A stretch of 64,000 bases of DNA from Apoderus coryli. Lineage: Eukaryota > Arthropoda > Insecta > Coleoptera > Attelabidae. The notes under the pieces are model-generated. The model had not been told where the DNA came from. It was given only the letters and a program-made list of their open reading frames with translations, and ran no database searches. The stretch's first letter is position 1. Each line of letters begins with the position of its first letter. The translations under genes and the position numbers were made by a program. Positions 21,840 to 31,221 of the stretch are shown here, one piece after another. The stretch spans positions 8,748,260 through 8,812,259 of the forward strand of contig OU452205.1 in the NCBI GenBank assembly GCA_911728435.2. Direction: 5' to 3'.

Positions 21840-24605
21840 ATGCACTCCAATATTAGATCATTGCGTAATAAAATTGGTGAACTGGAAGTGGTATTGTCTG
21901 ATTTGACATTGTCGATCATATGTTTGAGCGAACATCATCTATGTGCTCAAGAAATGGAACTTCTAAATGTTAGTGGTTTTAAGGTTGGTGCCTACTTTTG
22001 TAGATCGCTCTCCAAGTGCGGTGGCTCTGTCATTTTGGTGAGATCTTCTATAGAAGTAACAAATTGTGATTTTATATCATTGTACAGTATAGAGAAATGT
22101 ATAGAAGTTTGTTGTGTCTGTATAAAGAGTTGTAATGTATATATTGCTTGTATTTACAGAAGTCCGGCAGGGAATTTTGATGAATTCTTGGGAATCTTGC
22201 ACGCTGTAATTGACAAAATTGGTTTTGGTAAACAAATTATTATTACTGGCGATTTTAATGTCCGTTTTGACACCAAAGACACAAAATGTGTTCAACTGTG
22301 TGACCTAATGGAGTCTTTCGGATTAGAACAGCAGATTCATGGTGCCACCCGTGGAAATAACTGCTTAGATAATGTATTCATTAACTTTTCCCTGGACACG
22401 TGCAGGTCTGAGAATATAAATTTGAATTTATCGGATCATTCCGAGGCTCAGCACATTCGGTTCGAGGTGAATGGTTGTGAGGGGCTTTCTGGATCTGTGA
22501 CTAGGGTGTGCAGGCCTATCACTCAGCGGGGACAGTTTGGCTATCACAATATGGTGAGAGATCTCTCATGGGATTTTGTGTGTGAATCGGGGGTGGATGT
22601 GAATGGGAAGTTTCAGACGTTTGTGAGTGTCTTGGAGGAGTGCTTTGTCAGATCATTTCCTGAGAGGAAAATTACATGTAAAAGGAACACCGGTTCATCT
22701 GCGGGCTGGTTTAGTGATCATTTGAGAGATATGAGAGACCGTCTGCATGCCTTGAATGAATTTTATTGCTGTTCTCCGTCGGAGGCTCTCCGCCATGAAA
22801 GAAATCAAATGAGGAACCAATATAGGACAGATATTAAACGTGCCAAAATTGTTTTCAATAATAATGTAATACAGAGGTCCTCAAATCCTACAAGAACAAT
22901 CTGGAAAGTAATTAATGAACACAGAGGTGCTATAAATAGAGATGAGGACCTCTGTAATATTGAACCGGAAGCTTTAAATAATTTTTTTGTAAATATAGCC
23001 CATGATCTATCTAGCAAAGTTCCGGTCAATGCACGCAGGGATCCTATGCAATATCTACAGAAATTGAGGGTTCCTGACGGAGAGTTCTCTTTTGATGGGA
23101 TTGGGTATATAGAGGTGCGTGATATAATATCTAATTTAAAAAACAAACCGAGTCGTGATGTTTACGGCTTGAATGTCAAAAGTGTTAAATCAATTAGAGA
23201 ACTAATTCTTGTGCCACTCACACAATTGATAAACTTATGCTTCAGGGAAGGAATATTCCCTGAAGTCCTAAAGCGGGCCGTAGTGGTTCCTATATTCAAG
23301 AAAGGCGATAAGAATGAGCCCGAAAATTATCGCCCAATATCGCTATTACCAATATTTTCTAAGATTGTTGAGAGGGCGATGGCTTCTCGAATAATGTGGC
23401 ACTTTGAGCGGCATGGGTTGATCGCGGACTCCCAGTTTGGTTTTCGTGGTGGTCGCAACACTGTGTCCGCCATCCATGATCTAATTTCGGGCATACTTGA
23501 TGCATTCAATAAAAGGCAAAGTGCTCTCACGGTTTTCTGTGACTTGAGTAAGGCATTTGACTGCGTTCCCCACGATATCTTGCTGCGGAAGCTCAAATAT
23601 TATAAGTTTGATACTTCAAGCGTTAGTCTGTTGGCGAGTTTCTTGAGTGAACGTATTCAGAAAGTACGCACTAACAAAGGAATATCGGAAAGTCTGCCAA
23701 TTACAATTGGTGTGCCTCAAGGTTCTGTGTTGGGCCCACTGTTGTTTTTAATCTTTGTGAATGACTTACCGATACAAAATCAAGAAAATCTTACGTTCGA
23801 ACAGTTTGCGGATGACACTGCTTTCACATACAGAAATAATAATCTGGATATCGTTCTTGCTGAGTCTTCTCAGGCAGAATCTGCTGTTGCGAACTGGTTC
23901 GAATCTAATAAGCTCTTTCTGAATACCAATAAGACAATGCGAATGCTGTTTTCACTCAAGTCCAACGACAATTACTGTGGTAGCGATGGTGTGGTAAGGT
24001 TCCTGGGCGTGTGGTTGGATCCTAAACTGAAATGGGATGAACACACGGAGATTATCTCAAGACGGTTGAGGTCGGGTGTGTTTGCCTTGCGCAACTTGTC
24101 TCAGTGTGCTTCAAAGAGTGTAGTGCGCACTGCTTATTTTGCTCTGGTTCACAGTCACATTGCGTATGCGATTTTGATGTGGGGCCGCGCAGCTGGTGCG
24201 TCGAGGGTATTTGGTATGCAAAGGAAGGCAGTTAGGGTTCTGGAGGGCCTCAAATATGGAGAGGATTGCAGACAGGCTTTTATAGATAATAATATTCTGA
24301 CACTCCCATCGTTGTTCATCCTCGAGAGCCTGATCTATGTAAAAAAAAATTGTGGTGCATACAGCAGGTCTCAGGATCTGCACGGATATGAAACCAGATA
24401 TAGGGATCACTTTATTGTCGAATATCAAAGACTTCAAAGATGTCAGAACGGACCAAACTATTTGGCTCCCAAGCTATATAATAAACTTCCTACTGAAGTC
24501 AAGTCCCTGTCGGACAAATTGTTTAAAACTAAGATTAAATCGTGGCTTCTATCAAAAGCCTTTTTTAGCGTGAATGACTATTTTAACAGTACTGTTATCG
24601 TGTAA
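21840..24605 (+). CDS. LINE ORF2: endonuclease and reverse transcriptase
   Basis: The 921-residue polyprotein nicks target DNA and reverse-transcribes the element RNA. The APE-type endonuclease occupies residues about 1-215: N4 in HSNIRSL, the acidic SEHHL at 30-34, YRSP at 106-109, GDFN at 137-140, SDH at 198-200. The RT domain has FKKGDKN (486), YRPISLL (498), motif A CDLSKAFD with Asp568, VPQGSVLGP (625), and FADDT with Asp658 and Asp659. FLGVWLDPKLKW and a C-terminal YNKLPTEVK...FKTKIKSWLL complete it. All key residues are present. The frame is already open from 21732, upstream of the ORF1 stop, so the true start may be a shift or reinitiation and not the ATG at 21840, which falls within the endonuclease fold. 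Confidence 0.9.
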   Translation: MHSNIRSLRNKIGELEVVLSDLTLSIICLSEHHLCAQEMELLNVSGFKVGAYFCRSLSKCGGSVILVRSSIEVTNCDFISLYSIEKCIEVCCVCIKSCNVYIACIYRSPAGNFDEFLGILHAVIDKIGFGKQIIITGDFNVRFDTKDTKCVQLCDLMESFGLEQQIHGATRGNNCLDNVFINFSLDTCRSENINLNLSDHSEAQHIRFEVNGCEGLSGSVTRVCRPITQRGQFGYHNMVRDLSWDFVCESGVDVNGKFQTFVSVLEECFVRSFPERKITCKRNTGSSAGWFSDHLRDMRDRLHALNEFYCCSPSEALRHERNQMRNQYRTDIKRAKIVFNNNVIQRSSNPTRTIWKVINEHRGAINRDEDLCNIEPEALNNFFVNIAHDLSSKVPVNARRDPMQYLQKLRVPDGEFSFDGIGYIEVRDIISNLKNKPSRDVYGLNVKSVKSIRELILVPLTQLINLCFREGIFPEVLKRAVVVPIFKKGDKNEPENYRPISLLPIFSKIVERAMASRIMWHFERHGLIADSQFGFRGGRNTVSAIHDLISGILDAFNKRQSALTVFCDLSKAFDCVPHDILLRKLKYYKFDTSSVSLLASFLSERIQKVRTNKGISESLPITIGVPQGSVLGPLLFLIFVNDLPIQNQENLTFEQFADDTAFTYRNNNLDIVLAESSQAESAVANWFESNKLFLNTNKTMRMLFSLKSNDNYCGSDGVVRFLGVWLDPKLKWDEHTEIISRRLRSGVFALRNLSQCASKSVVRTAYFALVHSHIAYAILMWGRAAGASRVFGMQRKAVRVLEGLKYGEDCRQAFIDNNILTLPSLFILESLIYVKKNCGAYSRSQDLHGYETRYRDHFIVEYQRLQRCQNGPNYLAPKLYNKLPTEVKSLSDKLFKTKIKSWLLSKAFFSVNDYFNSTVIV

Positions 24606-24766
24606 AATGTTTTATTGTGTGTACACTTTATAACTGTGATGTTATATGTTTATGAAAGACTCATGTAAATAGTATAAGTTGTGTTGTTTACTTGTACGCT
24701 TTATACATTGTGTTTGTTACCACTGACGATTGTAAGCATTACTGTAATGCATTAACATGAATAAAG

Positions 24767-24799
<33 letters not shown>
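24767..24799. repeat. TTAC microsatellite tail of the CR1-like LINE
   Basis: About eight uninterrupted TTAC units directly follow the 3' UTR and directly adjoin the older LINE at 24800. CR1/L2-group LINEs often end in such short repeats. Confidence 0.85.
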
Positions 24800-25637
24800 G
24801 AAATGCGATTTTATAGCCACGTAAATAACATAATTCAGAAAACATTTGTCTGCTTCAAAACCTTATTTGGGAACAAACATATTTTAAATTTTAAAGTTAG
24901 GAAAAAGCTCTGTGAAAGTATAATTGCTCCAATACTAACATACGGCCTAATAGTTTACTATTCCTGTCTCGATTTCGTATACAGAAAGAAGTTGCAAAAA
25001 ATATTAAATACATCTTGTAGGTTCGTTTATCGCATCAAAAAATTTGACCATATATCACAAAAATATTCAGAACTGGAATGGCTAAATGCTGAAAATATGT
25101 TCAGGTATTCTATGCTATGTTTTGTATATAGATTAATGTCTACAAAAATTCATTGAAAAGTTAATAACTAGGTGCCAAATGAGACAACGTAGATTGAGAT
25201 ATAACGAACTATTTCATATTCCTTCACTTACAATGCTGTAAAACTGTATAACAACTTGGAATCGCCGATGAAATTACTTAGATCCACTAGTTTTAGGTTT
25301 AGCGTAAAAAAAAATTTGGCTTGCAGTTCAAAATGCATTATAGGCGTTTACATTATTATTGTCCTTATAATTTTATTATTGTTTTTTTATCGATTTTTTT
25401 TCTTCCATGTTTGGGTAATTTATAATTATTGTAAATATGGCACGATAATAGTTAACTAGGCTTTAAGGAAGATTAAAATATGATTATTTTCTTTTTGGGT
25501 TAAGTAAAAATAGCATTATAATTGCTAGACTTCGCCCTTTGATTGAAGACATATCATCTTCTTGTAACATTACTTCGTAATATTGTTTATTTATTATCAC
25601 ATGTATTTCAATCAATAAAGACGATTATTATTATTAG
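24800..25637 (+). mobile_element. Older LINE, 3' part of the interrupted copy
   Basis: Continues the RT text broken at 20054: MRFYSHVNNIIQKTF, FKVRKKLCESIIAPILTYG, then a stop at 25154-25156. Shifted C-terminal text YNAVKLYNNLESP and FRFSVKKNL follows to about 25320. The 3' UTR ends with AATAAAGACG and ATT repeats (about 25614-25637). The ATT tail is shared with the LINE ends at 8.3 kb and 17.08 kb, so these may be related families. Frameshift and stop make it inactive. Confidence 0.85.
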
Positions 25638-27769
25638 TTTGGAATAAAATTCGATACTCCAAAAATATCTCTCTATATTAAACTAGACAATTATTGTTAG
25701 TTGCCAAGCATATCTCAAGTGTTCGGTATTCATCAGTGGTTACAATACTAATTACAAAAATTTTTGTTGCAACTCTACCGCGTGTATAGTGCAGTGAAAC
25801 TGGTCTCAGGATGGTGATGGTTTTCAAATAAAGTTTATCCTTTATTTATTTACTCGATTGTTTTACTAGTCTTACAATAATTCACAACGGTAAAAATAGT
25901 TGGTTTTTATCAACTTTTCGTAAGCACGGCTAAACTGAAATTCGTCGCAAGATTTAGCCACAAGTATTGCTCCTATAAGTTTAGTTGTCTGTGGAAGTTT
26001 TCTGTCTAAACTAGTTATCAGTTTCATTAGCCGATAATGAAAATTGTAAACTTTCGAAAAAAGTTCCAATATGCTTGTAATAATTTTTATATTCATTTTA
26101 GGGATTAATTGTTGTTGTTGGAATGGAATCGACATTTTGGTTTGCAATGAAATCCATTTTATTTAACTTTACGTTAGTCGCGTCGCTTCTAGTTTCATAA
26201 AGAGTCGCGAGCGTGACAATTGTCAACCACTCAAAATAAAGGGTTTAAGGCTACTATTTCAGATAAATATTTATTTGAAATCAGTAACAACGTTATAAAA
26301 ACACATTCTTAATGAAAATATAAACAAGTAAAATATTTCAAGATTAAACAAACAAGTATCATCGTCTTTTTTTAAGATGCTCATTACAAGCCTATTTATG
26401 CACACCATGTTCTCGTTATTTTATCACGGCCTCTTCCACAGTAGAAACAGCGTCCCCTAGATCCTTTTCGGTCGGTAGGAGCGGCCGTTGAAGGTTCGTT
26501 CTGTTTCTCTCAAAAGCAGGAATGTTCTGCGTCAGAATTTTCTTGGAATCTGGGTTATGCGAGGTATCCGGCGTAATTGCGACCTCAACATTTCACAAAC
26601 TGCATTTTTAATAACAATTAAAAGGATTTAATGTCCGTAAATATAATAAATGAAAAATAATTTCGTGGCGAAGCGGACAAAATTACTGACTTTACTTACA
26701 CAAGGTATTTTGTTTAATTTAGCCGGGCCCCAGTGTAATTCACTAGAACCAGACCGAGGCATGAGTCGACAGATACTGACGAATTCGTTTCGTTCTTATT
26801 ATGAGCTGGTCAGTCGTTGCCCATCATCATTTAGCCTGCATTTAAGCACAGCAAGATATACAACAGTAGATATATGTAAACAGTACCACCTACATACACA
26901 TAGTAATGCATATCTCACCATACAGAGGCCGAACAAACTCAATGTATAGGTAAAACTAGTCGTAAAAATAGAAATAAAAATAGTGGAAACACAAAACGCT
27001 CGCAGGAGACCATTTATCCTTCTGCCAGCATCTCACATAATATTTGACCACCACCACCGTCCGAGTTAAGTCTAATTCTTTTGAGAATTTGTAAGTGTTA
27101 TTATGTAATTAAACTTTATATGAGGTGTATTCTCTTTTCTTTTTGTTATCTTAGGTGATTTTGTGATCATTGGCTAATAACATATTATAGCTAGTAAGCA
27201 TTTTTGAATCAGGTTGATTGCGCTGTAAGGGGGAAACTTTTGGGCAATAAAACCTTAATTTATTTATATTTATTTATCTACTCTGTAAACAACTCAAACT
27301 AACCATTCATTTTGAATTTAATTTAACTGAAATACAATATAAGTAACGTCAGATTAATTGTTTTCTTTTGTCAATACATTTTCGTTTTAATTTGGTGCAT
27401 AAATCTTCAGAGTAGGTTAACATTATCAAGTAAAGAATATTTAAACGAATGTTACCGTCTCTGTAGGACGCATAACAGAGATAACACAGTCAGTATTTTT
27501 GTGACAATATTACAGGTTTCGTCCATATTTCGCAGCAAAATTTTAGGCATTTAATGTTAATTACCAGTACGTTTCTGCACGCAAACATTACTTTTGCATT
27601 CCCCATTTCGTTCGCTTCGGTACATTTATCCTACTGTCTTGCCAGTGGTAAACTAAGATTGCGGTATACATTTTACCAATTCGTAGAAAATTACATATTC
27701 TTATACAATAAATTTAAGTTATAGATCGCTGTTACCTTCCGTACACTATAATACTTGTATAGTATAGAA
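25638..27769. other. Intergenic sequence, nothing firmly recognised
   Basis: Minus-strand text near 26440-26470 gives CFYCGRGRD, which faintly resembles a retroviral-type zinc knuckle but lacks the final His and Cys. The open frame at 26650-26949 has no recognisable domain. Confidence 0.4.
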
Positions 27770-28340
27770 GGGAGGTAATGCGATAGCGATAGCGCCTAAA
27801 CGTTTTCACCAATTGAGCTAAGTTATGGTGTATGAGTTTGGGGGACTCTTACGATGATCCCATTAGTTTTTGGTTGAAAGCGATTTCGCCCTGTGATAGG
27901 GCCAATTTTTCAAACAGCACTAGGGTCGAGTGATACATTATTTTTCATCTGCTTTACAGCGATATGTTACTTTTGATATTTACCCCCATAATTCCCGAGA
28001 AAATTGGTTTTAAAATTTTACCAGTTAGGTAGTTGCAACCTATATCTGTTATTAATAAAGTAATTTGAGAAAGGGTTTTTGGCGTCATTGATAGAGCGTG
28101 CGCATTGCATGCGAAGGTTCTGAGTTCGAATCCCAGCTCTGGCAATATTTTTTTTTTCTAATTTTTGAACAAAGTAGTTAGTTTGTTACGTTAGTTTATT
28201 GGAAATAAAAATATACTAATAATTATTATTAAAATTGTGATCGCTACGTAGGGCATATATTTTTGATTATATTATATCTTGTCGGGAAGTTTTGGTGCGT
28301 CACAACTGATGTTTTATTTATGTCGAAGGTCAGGTTAGGT
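27770..28340 (+). repeat. Family A dispersed repeat, full copy with tRNA-Ala-like segment
   Basis: Blocks in order: AGCGCCTAAACG (about 27790), GTGTATGAGTTTGGGGGA, AGCGATTTCGCCCTGTG, TTCCCGAGAAAATTGG (27992-28007), GGTAGTTGCAACC, the tRNA-like segment (28078-28143), GTAGTTAGTTTGTTACGTTAGT, and GTCGGGAAGTTTTGGTGCGTCACAAC (about 28280-28306). The same order is found, inverted, at 5395-5862. Parts occur at 345-662, 13691-13880 and 59040-59290. It has no coding capacity. Confidence 0.75.
28078..28143 (+). other. tRNA-Ala-like segment inside family A repeat
   Basis: Has GATAGAGCG (D-arm/A-box end), an anticodon-arm-like GCGCATTGCATGCG whose loop would give anticodon TGC (Ala), and B box AGTTCGAATCC. 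It resembles insect tRNA-Ala through the anticodon and variable regions. The acceptor stem is not properly paired, so this is probably a tRNA-derived module, not a gene. Confidence 0.6.
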
Positions 28341-29539
28341 TGAGTTGGTACCCGGCAGATGCAATTTTTTTTTATAACTTATTTAATTTTGCCTTATTTA
28401 AATGAAGTTTCAGAATGTGCTATTTGATGGCCATTGGCGTGCTAAAAAGAGTTTTTAGGGAATTATAATTTATAATACGTTACTAGATGTGAATATAACA
28501 CATTAGATATTTTATTTCGATATGAAATTATTTACATGCAAATGCATGGACAAATTACACATAATATTTACCATTGTTGATTTAAATATTTTTTTCGCAA
28601 GTCAAAACATTTCGAATTATGCATTTTATTGAGTGTACTCTTATTCTTATGTGGTCAAGCAGAGCATAATATTCTTCTTTCAATATAGTATGCTTATCTT
28701 TTTTTACTGGTAGTATACATACATACCTATAATAAAGTAATTTTCATAAACGAATTTCAAATTAGGGGGCATATTATGTGAACTATATTATTTCAGCAAT
28801 GATTATTTTGTTAATTGAAGTTCTTTATTTATAATATTCACGAGCCCATATATACGATACAAAATCAAATAATCTCCAATCAAACAAGGTTTACCATGAG
28901 TAGCCATGCAATTTACTACAATGCCCAAATATATACGTGATTATCAGTACCAAATCGTAAAAATTAATTAGTGTTTATAACCCTTCTGTTTTGTAAAATT
29001 GCCTTGCAAGATGGGAATTTAAAGAAACACGACTCAAAAAATGAATAATAATAACTGAAAAGAAGAATAAGAACGCGATATGGTAATATGCAATTTTCAG
29101 CAATAAAAATGTACAGATGACGTTAATAAAAATCTCTTATAAAGCATTATTATGTGCAATAAAACTGTGTATAAATGAAAATGTAATTGCAAATAATGCA
29201 ATCTAGAAAGTGCAATAAATGGTTGTTTCAACATCCGGTGGGTACATGTATAATGCGCTATGACCAATGTTTTATTTGCAAAAACAATAACGATTATCAG
29301 TCCAAATAGATAATGTGCTTATGATCATCGTACTCACGTTTATTCTTTGATCTACAATACTATTGTGGCAATTTGCAGCTAATTACTTTCTCTGTCGTCG
29401 CTAATTATTATTTATGTCATTGAACAAGAACGCTTAGAGCAAGTTCATGCATACTAACCTTTTCTCCATAGTGTATTATTATTTGTTAATCTTTTTAGTA
29501 GATTTTAATTGCTTCAAAATTGTCTAATCAGAGCCCCTA
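28341..29539. other. AT-rich sequence, nothing recognised
   Basis: About 1.2 kb, very AT-rich, no supportable feature. Confidence 0.45.
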
Positions 29540-30125
29540 GTAAATTTTTGCTTCACAGTGCTGGTGTCACCCTTATTGATTTAGTGACAGAACTCAGGTG
29601 TATCACTATAGACCAACAGTGAATTTGTTTTTGTGTTCCGCAAGGATCCCAATTGGGTCCTATATTGTTAATATATTTATCAATAACATAAAAGAATATT
29701 TTTGCGGCAGCGAATTCAAACTTTTTGCCGATGATCTTAAGTGTTTTTGGATAATCGGGTGGTATTCTTACGACAAATGGAATGGAATCAAACTTGTCAA
29801 ACATTTTTTTAGATAAGTTTTAACTGTACCAGAGAGCCTCTTTTGCATGGCCATTTCAAATTTGAACCGGTAAGCTTTAAGTTGACTGATGCTCTGTGAC
29901 TTAACATGGAACATAGACGGAGGCTACACTCCGCATATTTTTTTCGCTCAATTATCATGCATAAATCACCTGCATATTTGTTTAGGAAGTTTCGGTCGGA
30001 TGTTCATACTCTGGGCTTGAGGTTCCGAGGGATGATTTCACCTCCTCCACATCGTACTTCTTTGTTTATGAGATGTTTTTCACCGACCCTGTTTTCGATG
30101 TTTGTATGAACGGTCATTCAACTTG
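29540..30125 (+). mobile_element. Degenerate LINE: RT palm and C-terminus
   Basis: Plus-strand text in shifting frames: VPQGSQLGPILL (about 29636), FINNIKEYF, LFADDLKCF (about 29721-29747, the catalytic box with Asp-Asp kept). After an internal deletion comes C-terminal text MEHRRRLHSAYFF, HKSPAYLF and PPPHRTSLFMRCFSPT (to about 30100). The gap between palm and C-terminus is shorter than in intact LINEs. Inactive relic, unrelated in sequence to the 20-25 kb elements as far as I can see. Confidence 0.7.
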
Positions 30126-30164
30126 TTACGGATGAACCGCCTGGGGAATAAAGATCGTCTACAG

Positions 30165-31221
30165 ATTTAATGGCGGCGGACTCTTCAACATTCGTGGACT
30201 GCAAGTTGGGACGAAGATGATCGTATCCACATCAGTCATAGAGCTTCAATAAGCGGATTACAATGTTATCCTAGCCGATACAAAAGAGGATCTTCAATAT
30301 ATACTAAATACATTTAACAGCGCATACAGGAGTATCGGGCTTGAACTGAATATAAAGAAAACACATTCTCTTCCAGCCTTTACCAAATACTGTGGCTGTC
30401 CCACCACATATTCGAGTTACCGGAAGCAGACTTCAGAACATCGATAGTTTCTCTTACCTCGGCAGCATTCCCTTACCTCAGGGAAAGAAAATATCGATGA
30501 TGAAATTTAGCCTCGTATAAGATGGGCAAGCGCATCTTTTGGCCGTCTGCGGACGAGGGCATAACATCGACGTTCGAACTAATAGTTGCGAGTGTATAAT
30601 GCTATTTTAGTTCCCACCCTTACGTATAGCTGTAAGTCTTAGACCACTTATGGGAGGCATTTAAAAACCCTAGAAAAGTACCAGAAGAATTCTTGTAATT
30701 AAATGGCATGACTGACAAACAAACGTCAGCGTGCTGGACGAAACTAGCATTGAGGCGATGATTGTCAGGCACCAGCTGCGATGGACTGGCCGCGTAATCC
30801 GCACGCCAACGGAACGCCCTCCAAAGAGAATCCTTTATTCACAGCTTAAGGTCGACTCACGGTAGGGTAAGCAAAAGAGGTACAAAGATGTTCTTAAGAG
30901 CAACAGGAAGAAGTGTGGCTTAGATGTGAGGAACAACTCGGAGCAGATCGCGAACGACCGACCGAGATGGAGGCGTACCATTTACGAGGTCCAAGTCGAC
31001 GATATGAGGATGTGAAAAGACAGCATCGTAAGGAGAGAGAACGCATCGATGGGACAGCGCACCTGCAAAAGACGGTAAATGGTGCTGATTGGGTGTGTCA
31101 AGTTTGTGACAAGATTTGCGGCTCGACGATCGGTCTGTTTAGCCATCTTAGGGTTCACAACAAAAATCCCGGAGTTGGATGCAGTCATACTTGTTAGCGA
31201 GTGAATGATGATGATGATGAG
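30165..31221 (+). mobile_element. Degenerate LINE with C-terminal zinc finger and GAT tail
   Basis: The text NVILADTKEDLQYILNTF (about 30263-30315), with a mutated YADD just before it, is the RT palm end. LELNIKKT follows, and LRWTGRVIRTPTERPPKR (about 30776-30830) is a conserved post-RT segment. The last part (30913-31197) ends in CQVCDKICGSTIGLFSHLRVH, a C2H2-type finger common at the end of one large LINE group in invertebrates. The element ends in ATGATGATGATGATG repeats at about 31205-31219. Many stops and shifts. Confidence 0.75.
30913..31197 (+). pseudogene. LINE ORF2 C-terminus with C2H2-like finger
   Basis: The open frame of 94 codons covers the end of the LINE polyprotein. The first 60 codons are out of the original frame: other frames give the RPRWRR-type segment usual here. 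The last 30 codons are in the original frame and carry Cys-x2-Cys...His-x3-His. The stop at 31195-31197 lies next to the GAT-repeat tail and is probably the native stop. Confidence 0.65.

Larger units (their letters stand above)
20055..24799 (+). mobile_element. Full-length CR1-like LINE inserted in an older LINE
   Basis: The 4745-bp element has a 5' UTR (about 20055-20406, with a short TG run at 20099-20112), ORF1 (20407-21783), ORF2 (21840-24605), a 194-bp 3' UTR with AATAAA at 24760-24765, and a microsatellite tail of TTAC units (24767-24799). Both ORFs are uninterrupted. Limits are set by the older LINE, whose frame is restored by removing exactly this interval. I see no target duplication, which fits CR1-like insertion. 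The short-repeat tail in place of poly(A) also fits the CR1/L2 group. It is probably young and may be coding-competent. Confidence 0.85.

Noticed and set aside
26440..26475. Zinc-knuckle-like text CFYCGRGRD on the minus strand
   Set aside because: The His and last Cys of CCHC are missing and no gag or RT text is near it.
28078..28143. Functional tRNA-Ala gene
   Set aside because: Acceptor stem does not pair and the same module recurs in a repeat with a different anticodon.
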